From positions 97,534,659 through 97,598,658 of the forward strand of contig NC_089822.1 of NCBI RefSeq assembly GCF_035046505.1: a DNA stretch of 64,000 nucleotides, given 5' to 3'. This DNA comes from Tiliqua scincoides. Taxonomy: Eukaryota > Chordata > Lepidosauria > Squamata > Scincidae. The stretch's first letter is position 1. Every line of letters begins with the position of its first letter. Made by a program: the position numbers and the translations under genes. A model generated the notes under the pieces. The model worked only from the letters and a program-made list of their open reading frames with translations, was not told the origin of the DNA and made no database searches. This document shows, piece after piece, positions 11,514 to 24,109 of this stretch.

Positions 11514-12654
11514 TACAAAGAGACTATAGTGACGGTACTCTCCTCCTGTGCCATCTGCTGTATAGGGATGGTAATACTGGCCTACCTTATAAGCTGTAAG
11601 AATTCCTGTGATAATGTATGTAACGTACTTAAACCACTTGAAATGTAGAATATAAACTCTAAGTGTGTCAAGGCTGCAGGGAGTCTGAGCTTGGTAATCA
11701 TGCACTGTCAAATGTGTGTGGTTGGATGGAGGGCTTGGCTGGGGGGTACACAGACAGCACAGGTCATGCCCCAAAAAACCACATCCTAAAACCACCAGTT
11801 GTAATCCCAATTAGATTTCTCATCATGGCTGACAGCTGAAAGAAAATGGAGGGGAAGGAGCTGCTCTCCTTTTTGCAGCTCTTGCTTTCTTGGTAACAAT
11901 GAGCAGAAACCTCCCCTGCCTCTTCCTTTTGGTGAGAGCTCTGCACATCACATAAAATCAAAGCCACCATTGCTGAATCATGGGAATGTAATAGGTCCAC
12001 TAGAGCTTCCCCTGTTTGGAAGTTGGAACAGTGGGACTCAAATCATTTTGATGTTGTTCAATCCCTCTGTGCCGTCTTCATTGAAATGCACCATTATTTC
12101 TCCATTCTTATTTGAACACGCACTTTTCAAAATACTGACGGTTCCTTTTGCATTTACATTGTGAATGCTCAATGTCCCTCGGTCTCCCGGCAAAATAAAT
12201 AAATATCAGGCTTTATCTCTGCAGTTACATGTACTTAAACACCCGGCTTGGCAGCCTTTAAAATGCTCTGTGAAGCTTACTGCTTTCTAGCCAGCTCAAC
12301 AACCCCGTAAGTCAATTTGCATTGGATAATTATTTTCTATTAAGTGATAACAATCCTGTTCCATATGGAAATAATCTTGTCCAAAGGCCAAATAGTTTAT
12401 CCAGAGTAGGAAACAAGCCTTCCGATTTGTGAAACAGTGGAAATTGTGTTGCTGTTAGTCATGCTGGGAATGTGTGAGGGGGAGGGGAAAGGAAGTGATG
12501 TGGCAATTGGGGTGCGAAGAGCAGTTAAATGAAGACCACAGCAGTATTAAAAGGCACCAGCCTAAGCAAAGAGATCTTCATGTTGCCTTTTCTAAAGGCT
12601 GTGTAGTGGCCAGAAGGTTGGACCTTGGCCCAAAGAGACCCAAGCTTGCTTGCT
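11514..12654. other. intergenic, includes a repeat-free block
   Basis: No gene. The stretch 12180-12430 lacks recognisable repeats and has homeodomain-like and octamer-like words (AATTTGCAT, ATAATTATTTT); see findings. The rest is unassigned. Confidence 0.35.
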
Positions 12655-13260
12655 TGATTTATTAAGGAATTTTTATCCTGCTTTTCCACCCCACTTAGGG
12701 GCCCGCTAGGTGGCTTACAAAATATTTCAATACAATAGATAAAACAATGCTAAAACATTAATAAAAACAACACCAGTTAGACAAAGTTGGATCTGTTAAA
12801 AAGATGTTTGATAAAAAGAACCAGCCCCCCCCCCCATGTCAACATTTAAATAGTCTTGAGACTCTACCAAAAGAACTCCAAAGAGAGAGCTGTTCTCAAT
12901 TCTAGGAGGAGGGAATTCCATAGATGGGGCATCACCACCAAGAAGGCCCTATTTCTTGCTGCCATCCCCCTCACCTCTACTGGTGGCAGCAAAATTAGAA
13001 GGGTCTCCTCTGATGATCTGAGAGGACAGGCAGCATTATGTAGAAGGAGGCTGTCCCTCAAATACCCTGGACCCAAGCCAAAAAGCATTTTACAAGCCAA
13101 AAGCAGCACTTTGAATTTAGCCCGGAAATGGTGGCAGCCAGTGTAGTTGCTGAAGCAGTGGCCCAGCTGAGTCAAATCAGCAAGCCCCAGCAACCCAGCG
13201 TCAATGGGCACTGTTCTGCACTAGATGCAGTTTCTGAACTGCATTCTGAAAATTTAGTTT
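12655..13260. mobile_element. LINE 3'-UTR-type repeat (CR1/L2-like)
   Basis: The sequence GAGGGAATTCCATAGATGGG, AAGAAGGCCCT, GGTCTCCTCTGATGATCTGA and CAAATACCCTGGACCCAAGC, then GCAGCACTTTGAATTTAGCC, is a module I recognise as widespread in reptile genomes as non-coding sequence of a LINE. The 115-codon and 96-codon open frames inside are not genes. Clade assignment is uncertain. Confidence 0.55.
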
Positions 13261-13654
13261 CTGAAATTTAGCATATTTTTAAAAGATTTACACCCTGTTT
13301 TTCAATAATTTTGGTCTTCAAGGGAGCCTACAAACATATTGAATAAAATGTTCTTAATTTCAGCAGGCGTCCAGATATAGATCTTCTAACTTGTAACCAA
13401 CCAGCAGAATCCTGACACTTGATCAGTTGTTCTGGAGAACAACTGACTTGACAGCAGATGAATTCAAATGTTCAAATCCCAGTTCTGTTGTGGAGCTTGT
13501 TGGATGATCTTGACCGCTGCTCCCTCTCAACCTAATGTATCTCATAAAACTGATAAGAGCAACAGAATGGAAGAAACCCACATACACTGCCCTTAGTTCC
13601 TTGGAGGAAGGACAGGACACAAGTATGATCAAAGAAAGCACATCAGTAAAGTAA

Positions 13655-13829
13655 GAGTCCAGTCCTCTCCATCTTTCCAGCATGGATGCAGTCATGCCAG
13701 TGGGGCGTGTGCTGCATCCTGCAGTGAGGAAGTCATGGAGGCCCCCTCAAGGCAAGGGAACATTTGTTCCCTTACTTCAGGGCTGCATTGTGGCTGCATC
13801 AGCATTGGAAGGTGGATAGGATTGGACCC
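13655..13829. mobile_element. Harbinger-like MITE, short family (A)
   Basis: 175-bp copy with ends GAGTCCAGTCCTCTCC and (reversed) GGGTCCAATCCTATCC. It is flanked by TAA on the left (13652-13654) and TTA on the right (13830-13832), so the duplication has one change. The interior has the family's AAGGGAACATTTGTTCCCTT palindrome. Confidence 0.65.
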
Positions 13830-13832
13830 TTA

Positions 13833-14599
13833 GCTTACATCATTCCTAATTACAAACAGACCTGCTACATTTCTGGTTTAAAAATCACACTGCCCAAGGA
13901 TACTGCCACCCTCGACAGTTTTGAAAAAAAACACAAGGTCTTTGGTATTTAGCAGTGAGAAAGGTAAAACTTACATAATTTTAAATTGCATGTGCTCCTT
14001 CCACCCATTAATTGGGATTTCTTTCATGTTGGGGTTGCATTCATATCCCACCCTGATTGCCAAATACCATAGATACTCCTCTACAGGGGGAGAAATTTCT
14101 GCCAGTAAATCAAGCTTAGATCATCACCTCGCCTTATCTCTGAGGTCGCTCAGAGTCAGAGCTTTCCCTCAGGGTTTTTCAAGCAACTTCTGCAAGCAAA
14201 GCTGGAGAAGCATTGCAAAGATCATTCTAGGGCTGTGACTCTCCAAGGCAACCCCTGCAGGGCAAAGCTCCAGCCAAAGTTAACCTTTTATTCTCCTGCC
14301 AAAGGCTTCCTTTTAAATCAAGCAAGACTCCTTCCATTTTGCAAATGCTTTGCAGAGATCTGTTTGTTTGTTTTTTAAAACACCAAGGATCATGTTTCTT
14401 TGGCATCACTTGACCTAATTTGACCCAAATGCCAAATACTCCCTTAAAGCTACATGTTGTAGAGGACAGTAGCAGTGTGCAATTTGTCCTCCAGGACAGC
14501 TTATCTGTGCTTCCTTATCTTCTAATTGAGAAATTGTTAATAAACTTCTGATGCTCTTCATGACAAATTCATAGCGGACAAGACTACCACGGGCTACTA
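13833..14599. other. intergenic, no feature recognised
   Basis: No gene or named repeat seen. Confidence 0.35.
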
Positions 14600-14785
14600 G
14601 CCATGATAGTGTGTGATGCCTGTGAATACCAGTTGCAGGGGAAGCAATGGCAGGTGTGGGGTTATGCCTTCAACTTCTGCTTATGGGCTACCCAGAGGCA
14701 ACTGGTAAGCCGCTGTGGGCAACGGAATGCCAGACTAGATGGACCTGTGGCCTGATCCAGGGCTGATCTTTCTTGTGTTCCCGAG
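14600..14785 (+). mobile_element. LINE 3' end (CR1/L2-like)
   Basis: Contains GAATACCAGTTGCAGGGGAA, GGGCTACCCAGAGGCAACTG, AGACTAGATGGACCTGTGGC and CTGATCCAG, then a TTCTTGTGTTC end. This is the recurring 3' module also seen at 26395-26572 (plus) and 41138-41300 (minus). Confidence 0.6.
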
Positions 14786-15327
14786 AACAGTGTTAGAATA
14801 TTTTTTAACCCTGCTTTTCTCCCAAACAACATAATGCAAATCTAACTGTAAATTAATACGGATACTGCAAGCCGTCTTCTCCTGGTATTCGGTGTATCTT
14901 ATTCATGCATTTCTTCTTTAAGTGCTCCTGCTTCACAGAATTACATTTGCACTCCCCACTACAGTACAAAGTTCCAGAGGCAGCTTTTTACAATTCCCTT
15001 ATAAGGAGGGAGTCTTGAAAATTGTACCTTTCATGATAAACTGTTTACCATTGTATAGGCTGAACAAATGGGACAGCATGCATGCAGTTTGCCAGTCTCT
15101 GGACAATATCAATCTAACACTCCCAAAGTCTGCTTTTTTGGTACCAGGAAAGTTTAGCAACCTTCTTCAGCATCTTCCAGACTGGCTTGTTCTGAACTGA
15201 AGCTGCTTTTCAGTCTCCATTTAGGCATGTTTGGAGGTCACCAGCCCTCAAAAGCGATTGGTCAAGAAGACCATGATCAAGCACTGGATTGTTGAAAAAC
15301 CTAGAAAGGGAAGTCCATTTTGCTTAA
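14786..15327. other. intergenic, unassigned
   Basis: Includes a 92-codon open frame (14922-15200) without a recognisable domain. I do not call it a gene. Confidence 0.35.
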
Positions 15328-15400
15328 GCCATTTGTGCCCAACATTGCATATACGCAACGGGGACCAAATGTGTACACCTGTGGGCTGGACAAAAATGAG
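15328..15400. mobile_element. piggyBac-like mini-MITE with TTAA on both sides
   Basis: 73-bp element flanked by TTAA at 15324-15327 and 15401-15404, the target duplication of piggyBac transposons. Ends GCCATTTGTGCCCAAC and (reversed) CTCATTTTTGTCCAGCCC are inverted repeats. An internal TTGCATATACGCAA near-palindrome sits in the left half. No coding capacity. Diverged copies are at 5320 and 43300. Confidence 0.7.
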
Positions 15401-15404
15401 TTAA

Positions 15405-16266
15405 ACAATCATCATGTCTACAACCATGGCTGAAGCACTATGCATTAAGTCCTTGTCATCCATGACCTAATGCAATTCAAAAGATTAAGTAAAACTTAGT
15501 TTGTAGGTACAAGGTTTTTCTAAATTGGAGTATTTTGATATTGTTTTAAAAATCCTGATCACTTCCCATTCTTTTTCTCTTTCAGTTCGGAATTCAATAA
15601 TTAAAACACTTTTGAGGATGCTCCGCTCCCCTAAGTAATAAGTAGTTTTACCCAATTAATTACACTATTAGTTAAATATGTATTTTTGTAACATGCATAT
15701 TCACCCAAGTATTTACTTGAACTACCAAATGCATATTTAAATATGTATCATACATTTTAATGCATAATAATTATTTGGGAAAGAACAAGAAGCCTTTGGA
15801 GACATACCTGTTTAGGGAACCGAAATGTATACCTGGCAATACAGGTTTGTTTGTTTTTTCCACATTTGCTGTGACATGGCTGTCACACAGTGCTGAGCGC
15901 CTTCTGCAAGAAAGAAATCTGCCTCAAAAATGTACTATGGAAGTAGCTAAAGCTTTAGTTAAGATTTTTTTCCCCATGAAATGAATGCTGCATTAAGCAA
16001 GAAACACCAAGCACATGTTAGCGAATCTGTGTGCATTTAGGATGCAGTTCATATAAGGGAACATGTTTCATGCTCCCAAGTTCTTCAACTATTCCAGGGT
16101 CAGCAGACAGGTTCTTTTCCAGAACTGCAGGCTAAATTGAATGCATGTTTGGATAAGCATGATGCAGTGATCATGTGTGAATATAATGTTTATATGTGTT
16201 TAGAATTGGATTAGAAAGAGTTGACATTGTTTCTCTTTTCTGCCCATGTTCATTTCCAATGGTCTG
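15405..16266. other. intergenic, no feature recognised
   Basis: AT-rich sequence, no gene signature. Confidence 0.35.

Positions 16267-16309
<43 letters not shown>
16267..16309. repeat. (CT)n microsatellite
   Basis: About 43 bp of CT with one CG interruption. Confidence 0.9.
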
Positions 16310-16316
<7 letters not shown>

Positions 16317-16879
16317 AGAATTTGCACTCCCAAGTGGAACCATGCTATCAGTGCCCACTCTTCTTGGAGGTAGCTGCGATCTATATTCTTAGTTAGGCAT
16401 GATTGCCTGTTAATTCACATCCATTGTTGATCCATAAGAAAACTTCAGTAGTAAAGGACCAGGTTACTTACCCCATACACACACCTACCTTTCCTACATC
16501 TAGAAAAAAAGTCATGTATGAAATGGGAAAAGCCACAAATACTTCAGCCACATATTTTAAATGTTCCAGAATATATTCCTGTAATTCAGAAACCAGAAGA
16601 TGAACTTGAAGATTTAGTTGTTGTTTTTTTAAAAAGATCCACTGTGTGAACTTAAAAAAAATTAAAATACCAAGTGTGGGGCAAGGGGGAGGTGCAACAG
16701 AACTGAAACTACAGAATGCAAGGATCACGTACTGAACGTGTCAATAAATGCTTATTTGTGCATGCATGACTCAACAAAGGATGAGGGAAGCAGGCAGAGT
16801 AAATAAGGAATAAATGTGAGCAGTCAGAGCTATATGAACTTAAGCGATAATAGTGCTGCTTCATAGAAGTGCTCACAGA
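16310..16879. other. intergenic, no feature recognised
   Basis: Nothing recognised. Confidence 0.35.
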
Positions 16880-17058
16880 GGGTCAAATCCTATCCAATTT
16901 TCCAGCACTGGTGCAGCCATGCCAATGGGGCACGCACTGCATCCTGCAGTGTGGAGGCAGTCATGGAGGCCTCCTCCTGGTAAGGGAACATTTGTTCCCT
17001 TTCCTCAGGGCTGCATTGTGGCTGCACTGGTGCTGGAAAGTTGGATAGGATTTGGCCC
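16880..17058. mobile_element. Harbinger-like MITE, short family (A)
   Basis: Ends GGGTCAAATCCTATCCAA and (reversed) GGGCCAAATCCTATCCAA match closely, and the next inner block TTTCCAGCAC is also mirrored. TAA follows on the right; the left trinucleotide is AGA, so the duplication is not preserved. Confidence 0.65.
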
Positions 17059-17061
17059 TAA

Positions 17062-17626
17062 GGCTGCAATCCTAGACACACTTACTTAGGAGTAAATCCC
17101 ATTGAACTCAATGACAAGGGCAGCCCAATTTTAAGTCCAGTGGTGCCCAGGACTCCAGCAATGCTGAAATGGTTGGATCCTATGGATGCCGGGCTAGCAC
17201 CAGGGGAGTCTCCCTGGGGTAAAGGCGCATTTGCTCCCTTACTCCGAGTAATGCAGCCCCAGTGCCAATGGGTCTCCTCAGATCTGCGCCTACTTTTGAG
17301 CAGGCACAGACACAAGGAGGCTCGTGTTGGGCCGCCTGGGCCAGGAGGGAGATTAGGTTACAGTGGCAGAGCCTGCCGCCATCTCTGCTCTCCTCCCGGT
17401 CCCAATCCTCCTCTCCCTCTGTCCTCCCTGTGCCCCATTCCACTCACTCCCTGCCTCCCCCTGCCCTGAAAATACCATCAGCAGGTGCTGGAGGAGCACC
17501 AGACAGCCGTTAATGTGGTGGTGAGGCCCAGCGGTAACATCCCCTCCTCTCTGAGTGCCACAAATGTGCCTTACAGCACATTTGTGACACCCAGCGCCTG
17601 CTCTAGGCCTGTTTAGGATTGAACCC
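17062..17626. mobile_element. composite: MITE B piece plus Harbinger-like MITE (C)
   Basis: The first part (17062-17112, CTGCAATCCTAGACACACTT then AGTAAATCCCATTGAACTCA) belongs to the approximately 95-bp family B palindrome. The remainder has the GC-rich interior shared with 26818-27306 and ends TTTAGGATTGAACCC followed by TTA at 17627-17629. The left end of the long element is not clear, so the boundary between the two is uncertain. Confidence 0.5.
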
Positions 17627-17629
17627 TTA

Positions 17630-18204
17630 TACTGTTTAGTTCTTGTATTAATCTCATCCATTTAGTGCACTTGTGTAGCAGCTTCCCATGAACGTTTCTC
17701 AGTATTTGCTCACTTAATTTTCATTTTCTTGTAAAAAAAATTTTTAAGTGTGGATTGGGGGGAAGCATAGCAAATGTAATTTTAAATGTGTTCATTTTTT
17801 AATCTATCAGTTTAAATTCTGTGCTAGTAACTCTAAAATGATTAAATGATTGTGTATTCTTTCAAAGCAAGACAGTTGACTGATTATAATGCTGATGATC
17901 TGTTGACAGCTCTAATTTGCAACGACACAAAGTACAAGACCATTGGAATGGGTCACCCTTGTCTTTAATGACACATCTTTTCTAGAGGAAGGCAATGTGC
18001 TTTGATGGGTACAATGCAGAGGGCAACATTGTCTCCATGCACACTCTTAACCAGCCTGGTCAGTTTCAGAGACTTCATAAGAAACATACATATAGGTGAC
18101 AAAATGAAAAGCATTCATGTGAAACAACAGCCCATAGGTTTCTATGATATCCGCTGCAGATGGCTCAATTAGCTCTGTCATTGTCTTTTGCGGGGGAAAG
18201 AGAG
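17630..18204. other. intergenic, no feature recognised
   Basis: Nothing recognised. Confidence 0.35.
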
Positions 18205-18302
18205 GCTAGCAGTGCAATCCTCTAGATATTTTCTCAGAAATAATGGCCACTATGTACAATGAAGCCTATTCCCAGGTAAGTGTGCCTTGAACTGCAGCCT
18301 AA
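18205..18302. mobile_element. MITE family B, diverged copy
   Basis: Starts GCAGTGCAATCCTCTAGATA and ends GGTAAGTGTGCCTTGAACTG then CAGCCTAA. The same order is found at 49230-49325, 53837-53932 and 59385-59470. Confidence 0.5.
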
Positions 18303-18576
18303 AATGTACATATCTGAGAGTGCCCATTTCATAATATGCACTGCTGTAGAAGGGACTACTTATATTCGGTGCTGTTTTTTTAATCAAATTTCTGCATCAG
18401 TGCAAATGCACTGTTTCTGTTACCTGCATAAAATTTGCACATAAACCCTGTTTATAACCACATACATATGTACTGTACATGCACACATATATGATTAGTT
18501 TGCCTCTAATATGAAGGCAGAAAATGGGTGGGGTCCTTAAAGCATTTGACAGTGGTAGTCAAAATGACCTCACAAA

Positions 18577-18604
18577 TTGATTGATTGATTGATTGATTGA
18601 TTGA
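18577..18604. repeat. (TTGA)n microsatellite
   Basis: Seven TTGA units. Confidence 0.9.
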
Positions 18605-21272
18605 CCAACCTCACAGCTTCCCAAAATCTACCTCATCAGCGTTTGCACCCACACACATTTCTCCTGCCACCAGAGACTGATCCATCATTGGAGGGTAGTG
18701 ATCACCCTGGGACTGCTGGTGACAGAGCTAATTGTGGGGGTTGCAAAGTGCTGAAAGAGTTGCCAGCTAAGAGAACTCCTTTTAGTTGTGAGCATGGGCT
18801 ATACTATTGCTGACAAAAAGATTTGGGGATGGGGATGTTAAGTTCTTGGTGTGCACGCCAGAAGGCACGGTATTTGGAACCCAGTCCCAAAAAAAGTTTG
18901 ACAGTGAAGGAGTCATTAATCCCCATGAAGTGTTTGTATTTCCTTCATGTGCATCATTTATTCTGCTTCTGATAGCCCTAGGGAATGCTCAGCCCATGCC
19001 TTCCAGGGTGAAGTCAGGGGTTGGCCAGGTTGAACTGACCCAACAGCACCGGTACTGGTAGCAATAGCATTCCCTAGTGTGCCACCATGGAGCACTCTGG
19101 TGGACCCACTGTGTGGTTTTGTCTCAGGGCCACCAGCAAGCACCTTCTGAGGCTTTACTGGGTGTTGTCCAAACAATCTAAAGCCTGTTTTCACAAAACA
19201 GAAGGGTCGAATTCAAGAGAGAGGCTGGCTACTCTCTGGTGTTCTAGAATATTTTACATGGAGAAACATTCAGCTAGCATCATGACATCATGGGGAGAAT
19301 ATGATAGCTTTTTTTCTTTTTTCTTTTTGCTCTATGGGTACATTTACAAAATAGTGATTTTGCAGTATGCAAGTGCGCCCTGTGCTCTTCTGAGTCCTAC
19401 CACCTGTTTGTGCCAACATCTTCAAGCAGTGCTTATCCCTTGCACACTCTCTCCACTCCAATACTACAGATGGCTGGCTGGTGGGTGGGCAGACAGGTGT
19501 GAGGGGCGAAGACCAGTCCAGACCATGCAGCAGCCAAATCTTTTTCAAGTTACCTGCCTCTTCAGATGTAGCTCAAAAGCACTGAGCTGAAAGTTCAGGC
19601 AGCTGGTGTATGTGCACACCCCAAAACGAACATTTCTGGCAAGCACAGTGACAGCACACAAAAATGCCTTCCTCGAGACAACAGGCAATGAGAGATTGCA
19701 TCGCAAATAGTTCTGAGTTCAGTCCAGACAGTTAATACCCTGTACAACTGTCTATAAAAATTAAAAAAGATCTTTTTTTTTAAGTCAGAAAAAGAAATGA
19801 GTTTAATCATTGTAGGAGACTATACCTTAAGGGTATCATTTCAGAAATACAGGCAGAGATTAGAGGGGATTTGTGAGGTGGTGTTTATTCCCAATTTAGG
19901 TGCTTTCCATAAATTAATTATAGAAGCAAGCCAAAACAAGAGAGAAGTACACTGGGAAATTCTCAGTATGTTAGTCATTTTCATACACTAATATTCATGC
20001 CATCTGCCTTGGGTTTTTTGCTCTCTCTCTCTTTTCTCTAAATATACTATTGTTAATTCCAGGTTATTTTCTTCTACAGAGTTTGATCTTGTTACCCCAA
20101 CACATAGCAGGCAGAAAGCCCACATTATGGGCAGTTTATTCAAAGTACAATTAGTTATACAGTAAACCATTATTAAACAGAGTTCCACGTAAATGCGTTT
20201 ATTTGTTTTTCTGTTTTAGAAACTGTAAGACAGCCATCCAAAGATCACTTTCCTTGGAAAAAGAGGGGCCCTGGAGTCTTTTAGTGTATTTATGACTTTT
20301 AAAAAAAAAATTTTACTAATTATTTGCAGTTGAGGAGATATGGCTAGGAAGCAGCAGTCAAGTCTGGTATAACACTAGTTCCTCCCCAGACAGAATCAAC
20401 AACCCCCACTCCAACAAACATAAAACACACCAGGTTGCTTTTGCCAAATCCCTCCCGAACCGCCAGTCAGTTTCAAATGTGTCCTGTTGATGAGACCCAT
20501 AACCTGAAGCATCTGTTTTCGAGACACTTTGTGCATGGCAAAACGCATGTGTATAATTACTACTCATGCACATTTCATTCATTTAACTGGCCTGATCATA
20601 TACTGACTGCAGCCTCACTGTATCTGAGATGAGGGGGAAGTGCAGTTGCTAGTTTTCCAACAGTCATTTTGTATCCATCATTGAACATCATTTCTAACTC
20701 TGTGCTGCCTCCTGGGGGTTCTGTTCAATTTTGTATATTGTTTTGTTAAGTTGTGAATTTGTGCTTTGCTGCAAGTGAGATCCTAATTGCTTTGGCAGGA
20801 TGGTGGCGGGCTTAGTGCCATCTCTTACACAGTCATTCCAAGGCTCATCTTTGGGCCTGGTTGAAAGGGCACGTTGCCAGGCTTCTGCCTTCCTGTGAAC
20901 AAACAGCAGCAGGAGGTATTGAACAATGACTTGTCCTACAAGGAAGACACATATCAATGCTGTACAAGCTATTAAGGAAGAACTTTCCAGCTCTCACAAG
21001 AGATCCACAATTGGAACAATCTGGTGATAGAGAGATTTCTGGGACTTGGTCTCTGGGTCAAATTGCTAAGCAGACATAGACTTCATGTCTATGGTTTGGG
21101 AGGTTGATACTTGGGAGGTTGATACTTGATACTCCCTCCTGGTTTGGGAGGTTGTGGAATTCCTTCTTTGACAATGATCAAGGAAAGGTTGGGCAGACAT
21201 GAGGAGGTAGGGATCTTTCCATTCTATCTATCATATCCCAAAACAGGAGTTTGGTTGAAATGGTCCACTGTG

Positions 21273-21276
<4 letters not shown>
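18605..21276. other. intergenic, no gene recognised
   Basis: Contains open frames up to 167 codons (19087-19590) with no family signature. No transposon ends found. Confidence 0.35.

Positions 21277-21303
<27 letters not shown>
21277..21303. repeat. (CT)n microsatellite
   Basis: About 27 bp of perfect CT. Confidence 0.9.
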
Positions 21304-22375
21304 TCTAAAAATACCTATGTCTGGGTGAAGAAAAGCAGCAATGCACTATGTTTATTTTAGAAGACAAATGATCTACTCATGGGACACACTGCAATATGAG
21401 ACGTCCTCAAGAGCAAAACAGTCAGTCTGTGATCATAAATATACCCTCAGTAGGTTGTTTTTATTTTATTCATGGCTGAAGTTTCCATTGAGGCATTGGT
21501 CTTTGACTGGGGGTTCATTGTGGGTCTCACCATAATACCATGACAAGCTGAACCAGTAGCAGAAAGGACCATAGATCTCACACTGTAACTGAAACACATC
21601 AAATGGTTTATTTGTTTGTTTGTTTTTAAATGGGAGAGATAACAAAGTAAATGTAATTATGGAGCATATAAAGACATATAAAAGAAAGTGACAAAGCAAC
21701 CACCACAAAATTAAGAGAATACGCATAAGTCAAGCAGCATAATCAAATAATACTATTTTGCAAAATTCCACCTAAACTCATCCTGCCCTGTATTTAAAAC
21801 CAAAAGCCAGTTAGATTAGTTTCCAGCTGCAATCCCAAACACATCCCCCTGCAAACAAACCCCTGAATTCACTGAGATTTGACCCTGAGCAATCTTGTCT
21901 AGGACTGTAGAACTAAACCTTGAGCAGTTGATTACATATGTACTTTCTGGCTGTTTTCTGGGTAACCAATCTAGAAATTGGGTGTGTGTGTGGGGGGGGG
22001 GGGGGAGGGATTAAACAAGAGAGATGGAAGAAAAAAAAATACAAAATTACTCTCTACAATATAATTTCCCTAAAATATTGTTTGCAACTAGCTAATTACA
22101 AACTTTCTGCAATTCCTTAAAAAGGATTAAAAAATCAGGTCTGGTTAATATCCCCAGGAGAGGCAACACATTTATTTTATGTTTCCCCTTCCAGGAAACT
22201 TTAGGCTATTAGGTTAAGATTATTTCTGTAACCTTTTGAACAGCCCCACTGGCACATTTGCACTCCAGTGAGCACAGACTTCCATCTGGGTAATGGACTT
22301 CTGGATGTCACAAATTTGCAGATAAAAGGTGCCAGCTTTTTGGTTCCATATGCAAAAATTCTGGAAATGTACACC
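21304..22375. other. intergenic, no feature recognised
   Basis: Only a GT/G run near 21980-22010 stands out. Confidence 0.35.
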
Positions 22376-23004
22376 CAGTGGCGTAGCTAAGGAGGTGCAG
22401 GGGGTAGCAGTTGCACCAGACATCAAGCTTTAGGTGGGCAACAAAACTTGACACTAGTGACCAAAATTGTGAAAATCTTGGTATGTATGAATGATACCAT
22501 AATGTTATATATCATTGGAAAGGTAATTTAATGCAGAATGCAATGAAACAAACTGCACTGGAATATCCATTTTCTATCAAAAGTTATGGCCAATTAACCA
22601 GAAAATGAAAACACAACTGCCTTGTGGAACGAAAAGTGGATTTGCTTAACTCCAAACTGACCTATGAGACTGATTGTTCTGGGTGCCAATGAGATGTTAT
22701 TATGATACAGCATGGAACCAATAGCTTTTTATTTATTTACTTCATTAAATTTGTTTTTTGTCATGCAAGGGGGCTACAAAATGTTCTTTGACCCCAGTTT
22801 GTAGATAGATGCCTTAGCTATGCCACTGACTGGGGGGAGGGAGCAGAGCAAGTGGGTGGTGAGCTGCTGGGGGGGAGCAGGTGGGTTGCTCCTAATTTTC
22901 ACTTTTTAAAAAGCCTGGGTGTGACATCACTTCTGGTTGTGACATCACTTCTAGGGCAATATTTTGAGCTTGGCACCAGGCTACACGATCATTAGCTATG
23001 CCAC
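22376..23004. mobile_element. hAT-like non-autonomous element, possibly composite
   Basis: Begins CAGTGGCGTAGCTAAGG. A matching inverted end CCTTAGCTATGCCACTG occurs at 22812-22828, and a second one, ATTAGCTATGCCACTC, near 22990-23004. The outer pair is flanked by TGTACACC and CATACACC (6 of 8 identical), as expected for an aged hAT duplication. Two GTGACATCACTTCT copies lie near the right end. No transposase. Confidence 0.55.
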
Positions 23005-24109
23005 TCCATACACCTCACCAAACACTGCTGCTCAGCAGTGTGTAAGGAGATGACTGAACATAGTAGATTTGGTGCTGTGACCAGAGGCACATTTCTCCAG
23101 GAGAAACTAGATACTTGACAACCAGCAGGCCCAAGGAGCCTATTTTCTCCAGTATACTTGGATACGTCTTCCTCCATCTCAAGGCTCCTTGGTAAAAGCA
23201 CCTTTGTGTTTATTTCTGTGACATTCTGGAAAGCTTTCTACATCTGCTTGGAGAGACAATGAAGCCAGACGTAATCAAGTGTAAAGCAATTGGAAGATAT
23301 GAAGGAGGGAAAATTCTCCTTTTCAAATTTGCAGAGCTGGCAATTCTACCAGTTGAATGTTGAAGGCTGGTGGGCAGTGCCTAAGAGAGACGGGGTAAAG
23401 GGGGTGATTTTTACCTGGGCCCAGGGTCAGAAAGGGGGCCCAGGAGCCAAAGGAGGAGGCCCAGAAATTTCTTGGGATCTTACATTTTCCCATCTACTCA
23501 GACTTGTTGCCCGCACCACATGCTGGGGACACTACCACAAGCTTGCGGCTGCAGCTATTGGCAAACCGTATATGCTGGGCCGAGGAATGCATACATGACA
23601 TTCCTTAACACAGTGTCAAATCTGGGAGGGAACTAGACTGCTCCAGTAGCTCTTTGGCTTGTGGATCTGCTTACCATGAAGGAGTGTATAGGAGCTCAAG
23701 GACACAGCTGTGGGGCTACAGCTGCTGCAGCATGTTTTGGGGCAAGCAGGACACTTTCTGTTCCAGTGGGAGCCTAAATATGATGATACTAATTTTCTGC
23801 ATGATTTTTTATATTTAAAAGATTTTAGAGAGAGTTTATTTGGTTTTCCATATATCTAGCTGCTGATGCCATATGCACCCCACCCTGTTTTTCCCCTCCT
23901 TGCCTCCATTCTGCTTGCCTGTCACCACCCTCCCCCTCTCTGTTTCACCCTTCCCCCTTTGCAAAGGGGCCCAAAAGAAACTTTGTACCCCCTGAAAAAG
24001 TTCCTCTCAAAGACCCTGCAGGTGGGTGATTCTGGGGGCATTACAGAGGCACAAGATGGCTTGCTGCTCAAAGCTTTTTAGTCTGGCTTCCCTATTAGTC
24101 TCTCTAAAG
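23005..24109. other. intergenic, no gene recognised
   Basis: The stretch at about 23390-23480 is purine-rich (AAGGGGGCCCAGGAG type) low complexity. Nothing else recognised. Confidence 0.35.

Noticed and set aside
10120-11648. Chain of overlapping 65-122-codon open frames
   Set aside because: They arise because the tandem unit is free of stops in several frames; the unit length is not a multiple of three, so no single protein repeat exists.
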